Below are positions 13,407-15,690 of a DNA stretch of 15,690 nt, piece by piece. Source of the DNA: Campylobacterota bacterium. GTDB taxonomy: Bacteria; Campylobacterota; Campylobacteria; Campylobacterales; SZUA-545. The notes beneath the pieces were generated by a model. The model made no database searches. It saw only the letters and a program-made list of their open reading frames with translations, and had not been told where the DNA came from. The stretch is from positions 1-15,690 of the forward strand of contig PWVP01000114.1 in the NCBI GenBank assembly GCA_003561815.1, read 5' to 3'. Every line of letters begins with the position of its first letter. Position 1 is the stretch's first letter. Made by a program: the position numbers and the translations under genes.

Positions 13407-14906
13407 ATGGAAACTGCATCCGTCGACATTCTGATCAAGGGGGGCCGTGTGGTCACGGTCGACTGCAACAACCGCGTGCTCCGGGACGGGGCCATTGCCA
13501 TCCGGGGCGACAGGATCGTGGACGTGGGTCCAACTGAGGAGGTGGCACCACGCTATATCGCCGACAGGACCATTGACGCAAGCAGCAAGCTCGTAATGCC
13601 CGGACTGGTAGAGACTTACCATCACGCTGGGCACGGGCTTATGAAAGGTATCTACTCGGCAGCCAAAGGATGGCCCTGGGAAGAGCTCGGCTTTCACGCC
13701 AGCACGCCGGAGTGGTGGTATGCTGATGGGAGGCTCAACGGCGTGGAGCACATCAAGTTTGGCGTTACCACTTCGGCTGTGCATATCGGTGCCACACCGC
13801 GTGCGGACATCCCTGATCCAGCAGAAGCAGCGGCGAGAGCGATCGACGAGGTGGGTATTCGGGGCTTTGTTGGCATTGGGCCCTTAGACCCGATTCTTGA
13901 CGAGCGTACTGGGCACCTCACCAAGCCATGGCGGAGTACCGTCTACAAAGATGGTCGGGCCGTGGAAGAATCCATCACCTACCTTCAGATGATCGCGGTC
14001 ACCCGCGATGTTCTTGAGCGTCTACACGGAACAAGCGACGGGCGTGTGCAAGTCATGATCACAACGCCACGGCTCTGTGGAGAAAACCCTGCCTGCCGAC
14101 CAGTACCACCGTACACTGATCGCGATGTGGACGTCTTGCGAGAGAAGGCTTTGGAGGTGCGCGAGATGGCGGACGAGTACGGAGTTCTGATCCATACCCA
14201 TGGCTTCCGAGGAGTTTTTGAATGGGCGGAACGGGAGTTCGGTACGGAGGCTCTCCAAAGGATCCTTGGGCCGGATACGATCTTCGCACATATGAACGGG
14301 CTAAGACAGCGAGATATCGATATCATGGCAGAGATGGACGTCGCCGCGGTTGCTGTACCGTTCGCACACGTCGACATTGGACCGTGTCCTATCGTGGACC
14401 TCCTCCGGAATGGGGTGCGCGTGGCGATCGCCACCGATGGTGCCGCTCCTTACCACCAGTCAGATTTGTTCCTGGATATCCACCGGGCCATCGTGATGCA
14501 GCATATGCAACACAAGAGCAGATCTGTCCTACCACCAGGACGCGCACTGCGCCTCGTGACTGTTGAGGCAGCCGCAGTTCTCGGGATAGAGCACGAGATC
14601 GGCTCTCTTGAGACTGGCAAGCAAGCGGACATCATCCTGATAGATCTTGACCAGCCTCATCTGACACCGTTTGTGGATTCAGCTAATATGGTCGCGTGGT
14701 ACGTGCGCGGGAACGACGTGGATACGGTCCTGGTGGACGGAAAGCTGCTCATGGAGGGACGCCGAGTTCTCTCTGTTGACGAAGAAGAAGTCCTCGCCAA
14801 TGCGCGGCGGGAGGCTGACGCAGCGTTCGCGCGATTCAACCTGAACGAATACCTGAATCACGGTCCCGGATACTGGCAGGGCTGGCGGGAGGATTTCGCC
14901 GAGTAA
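13407..14906 (+). CDS. Amidohydrolase-superfamily protein AH2 (ATZ/TRZ-like), paralogue of AH1
   Basis: 499 residues. The ATG at 13407 is chosen because AAGGAGG (13392-13398) lies eight bases upstream; the earlier in-frame ATG at 13356 has no ribosome-binding site and falls in the operator region. The protein has the same architecture as AH1: an N-terminal DILIKGGRVVTVDC sandwich, a TIM barrel, and the closing GSLETGKQADIILIDLDQPHLTP and DTVLVDGKLLMEGRRVLSVDEEEV segments. Ligands seen are H263-T-H265 (strand 5), H295 (IFAHMNGL) and D344 (IATDG). On strand 1 the HxH motif reads Y71-H-H73, so the first metal histidine is Tyr. The strand-5 catalytic Glu position holds Arg or Phe. Relatives hydrolyse ring amides or deaminate heterocycles in the cytoplasm. 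The gene precedes the GntR gene on the same strand, 135 bp apart. The substrate is unknown, and a noncanonical or mononuclear site is likely. Confidence 0.9.
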   Translation: METASVDILIKGGRVVTVDCNNRVLRDGAIAIRGDRIVDVGPTEEVAPRYIADRTIDASSKLVMPGLVETYHHAGHGLMKGIYSAAKGWPWEELGFHASTPEWWYADGRLNGVEHIKFGVTTSAVHIGATPRADIPDPAEAAARAIDEVGIRGFVGIGPLDPILDERTGHLTKPWRSTVYKDGRAVEESITYLQMIAVTRDVLERLHGTSDGRVQVMITTPRLCGENPACRPVPPYTDRDVDVLREKALEVREMADEYGVLIHTHGFRGVFEWAEREFGTEALQRILGPDTIFAHMNGLRQRDIDIMAEMDVAAVAVPFAHVDIGPCPIVDLLRNGVRVAIATDGAAPYHQSDLFLDIHRAIVMQHMQHKSRSVLPPGRALRLVTVEAAAVLGIEHEIGSLETGKQADIILIDLDQPHLTPFVDSANMVAWYVRGNDVDTVLVDGKLLMEGRRVLSVDEEEVLANARREADAAFARFNLNEYLNHGPGYWQGWREDFAE

Positions 14907-14920
14907 CCGACTTGTTCTCA

Positions 14921-14996
14921 AGTGGTCCCCAGTTGAACAGCGGCCTTGTGATTCGATCCATTGATCGAGCCGTGTGCATCGGGTTCTGGGGCCACT
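14921..14996 (+). repeat. Nested stem-loops between AH2 and the GntR gene
   Basis: The outer stem pairs AGTGGTCCCCAG (14921-14932) with CTGGGGCCACT (14986-14996), eleven pairs with one bulged T, and can be lengthened by AAC/GTT inside. Within the loop TCGATC-CATT-GATCGA (14953-14968) forms a 6-bp hairpin with a four-base loop. No U-tract follows. The structure may modulate readthrough from AH2 into the regulator or act as the leader of gntR. Confidence 0.5.
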
Positions 14997-15041
14997 GATG
15001 CAGTCCGCCGAGGAGAGATTGTTCATAAAGGAGGAGAACAG

Positions 15042-15690
15042 GTGGTTAATCCGAGACTCGAGAACCTGAGAAGACCTGTTCAGCGTGATACCCTGACCGA
15101 TGCGGTCATCAACCGGATCCAGCAAACCATTCTGGAAGGTGATATCGGGCCAGGCGAATGGCTGCCCCCCCAGTCCGAGCTGGCAGAGTCATTCGGTGTT
15201 GGCCTCTCCACGGTACGCGAGGCCACCCGCGGCCTGGCCCTGATGGGTATTCTAAAGCCTCAGGCTGGCCGTGGTACCCAGGTGACGCCCGATGCCCCTA
15301 TCTCTCTTCGGATGATGCGATTGGTTCGCCAAGAGATTGACGCAATGGACGGTCGAGCGGTGCACGAGGCGCGCCGCTTGATCGAATCTGGCATCACTGG
15401 GCTGGCTGCTGAGAGGGCCACCGAGGAGGATGTCGCACGGATCGAGGCCGCGTTGCAGAAGATGGAGGCGTCCTTTGAGGATGACGTAGCATATGCCGAG
15501 GCTGACGTAGAGTACCATCTTGCAGTTGCGAGAGCAGCCAAGAACCACGTGGTCGAGGAGTTCTACCGCATCATCCTGGACATCTTGTCGCAGGTGCTAG
15601 AGCGTATCGTGAGCATCCCGGGTCTCAAGCGTCGCGGCATTGATTACCAACGACAGATCCTGGATGCAATCCGGGAGCGTGATCCGCAGA
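15042..15690 (+). CDS. GntR-family transcriptional regulator, FadR (FCD) subfamily, cut by window edge
   Basis: 216 codons are visible from GTG at 15042, with AAAGGAGG about eight bases upstream; the C-terminus lies outside. The N-terminal winged helix shows the family pattern: AVINRIQQTILEGDIGPGEWLPPQSELAESFGVGLSTVREATRGLALMGILKPQAGRGTQV. This is followed by an all-helical FCD effector domain. That domain has EARRLIESGITGLAAERATEEDVARIEAAL and the metal/ligand segment DVEYHLAVARAAKNHVVEEFY, in which Asp and His are canonical FCD metal ligands. Such proteins repress catabolic genes and are released by an organic acid or related metabolite. Placement after AH2 suggests it controls AH2, itself, and perhaps the minus-strand genes. 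Whether the rest is intact cannot be seen. Confidence 0.93.
   Translation, partial: MVNPRLENLRRPVQRDTLTDAVINRIQQTILEGDIGPGEWLPPQSELAESFGVGLSTVREATRGLALMGILKPQAGRGTQVTPDAPISLRMMRLVRQEIDAMDGRAVHEARRLIESGITGLAAERATEEDVARIEAALQKMEASFEDDVAYAEADVEYHLAVARAAKNHVVEEFYRIILDILSQVLERIVSIPGLKRRGIDYQRQILDAIRERDPQ

Noticed and set aside
13287..13784. 165-codon minus-strand open frame across the AH2 promoter
   Set aside because: It is antisense to AH2 and to a consensus promoter, with no family features.
14986..15000. GGCCACTG string resembling part of a cobalamin riboswitch core
   Set aside because: The rest of the B12 riboswitch (the GGTG-AA-TCC segment and the B12 box) is not found nearby, and the downstream gene is a GntR regulator.
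1..15690. tRNA, rRNA, CRISPR arrays, insertion sequences and phage genes
   Set aside because: Looked for on both strands; no spaced direct repeats, transposase or integrase motifs, or recognisable RNA genes were seen.

Overview
The window is one contiguous catabolic-type gene neighbourhood from a bacterium with moderately high GC and frequent GTG and TTG starts. No rRNA, tRNA, CRISPR array, integrase or transposase was found. The lineage cannot be fixed from sequence alone. The solute-binding lipoprotein with a long Pro/Glu/Thr linker, the MttB homologue and the noncanonical amidohydrolases would all fit Chloroflexota (for example Dehalococcoidia or SAR202-like groups). That is an inference of low certainty. 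Coding density is unusually low for a bacterium (about 78 percent), with several 0.3-1.2 kb gaps.

Layout. A long same-direction series lies on the minus strand and reads from high to low coordinates. It begins with a lipoprotein substrate-binding protein (11167-12837), a DppB-like permease with a large extra domain (9561-10862), a DppC-like permease (8547-9374) and a fused DppD-DppF ATPase (6401-8524). It continues with a flavin-reductase-like FMN protein (5451-6161), an ATZ/TRZ-type amidohydrolase (AH1, 3242-4705), a QueG/reductive-dehalogenase-like iron-sulfur protein (1909-3093) and the N-terminal half of an MttB-family methyltransferase (730 to beyond base 1). On the plus strand, divergent from the transporter, are a second amidohydrolase (AH2, 13407-14906) with a strong sigma70-type promoter and a FadR-type GntR regulator (15042 to beyond the end).

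How it may work together (inference). The ABC system imports a small peptide-like, amide or quaternary-amine compound. The two paralogous amidohydrolases hydrolyse or deaminate it. The flavin protein supplies or uses reduced FMN. MttB moves a methyl group to a corrinoid protein, and the QueG-like Fe-S protein may be a low-potential electron donor or corrinoid activator. The GntR protein probably senses the compound. No corrinoid protein, MtbA-type methyltransferase or monooxygenase partner is inside the window.

The most notable observations are five. The two amidohydrolases have each lost a different canonical metal ligand. A Fe-S protein of the QueG/RdhA class sits beside MttB. The DppB permease carries an extra domain of about 118 residues. 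A perfect 19-bp palindrome upstream of AH1 has a relative upstream of mttB. Several strong stem-loops lie in the gaps.
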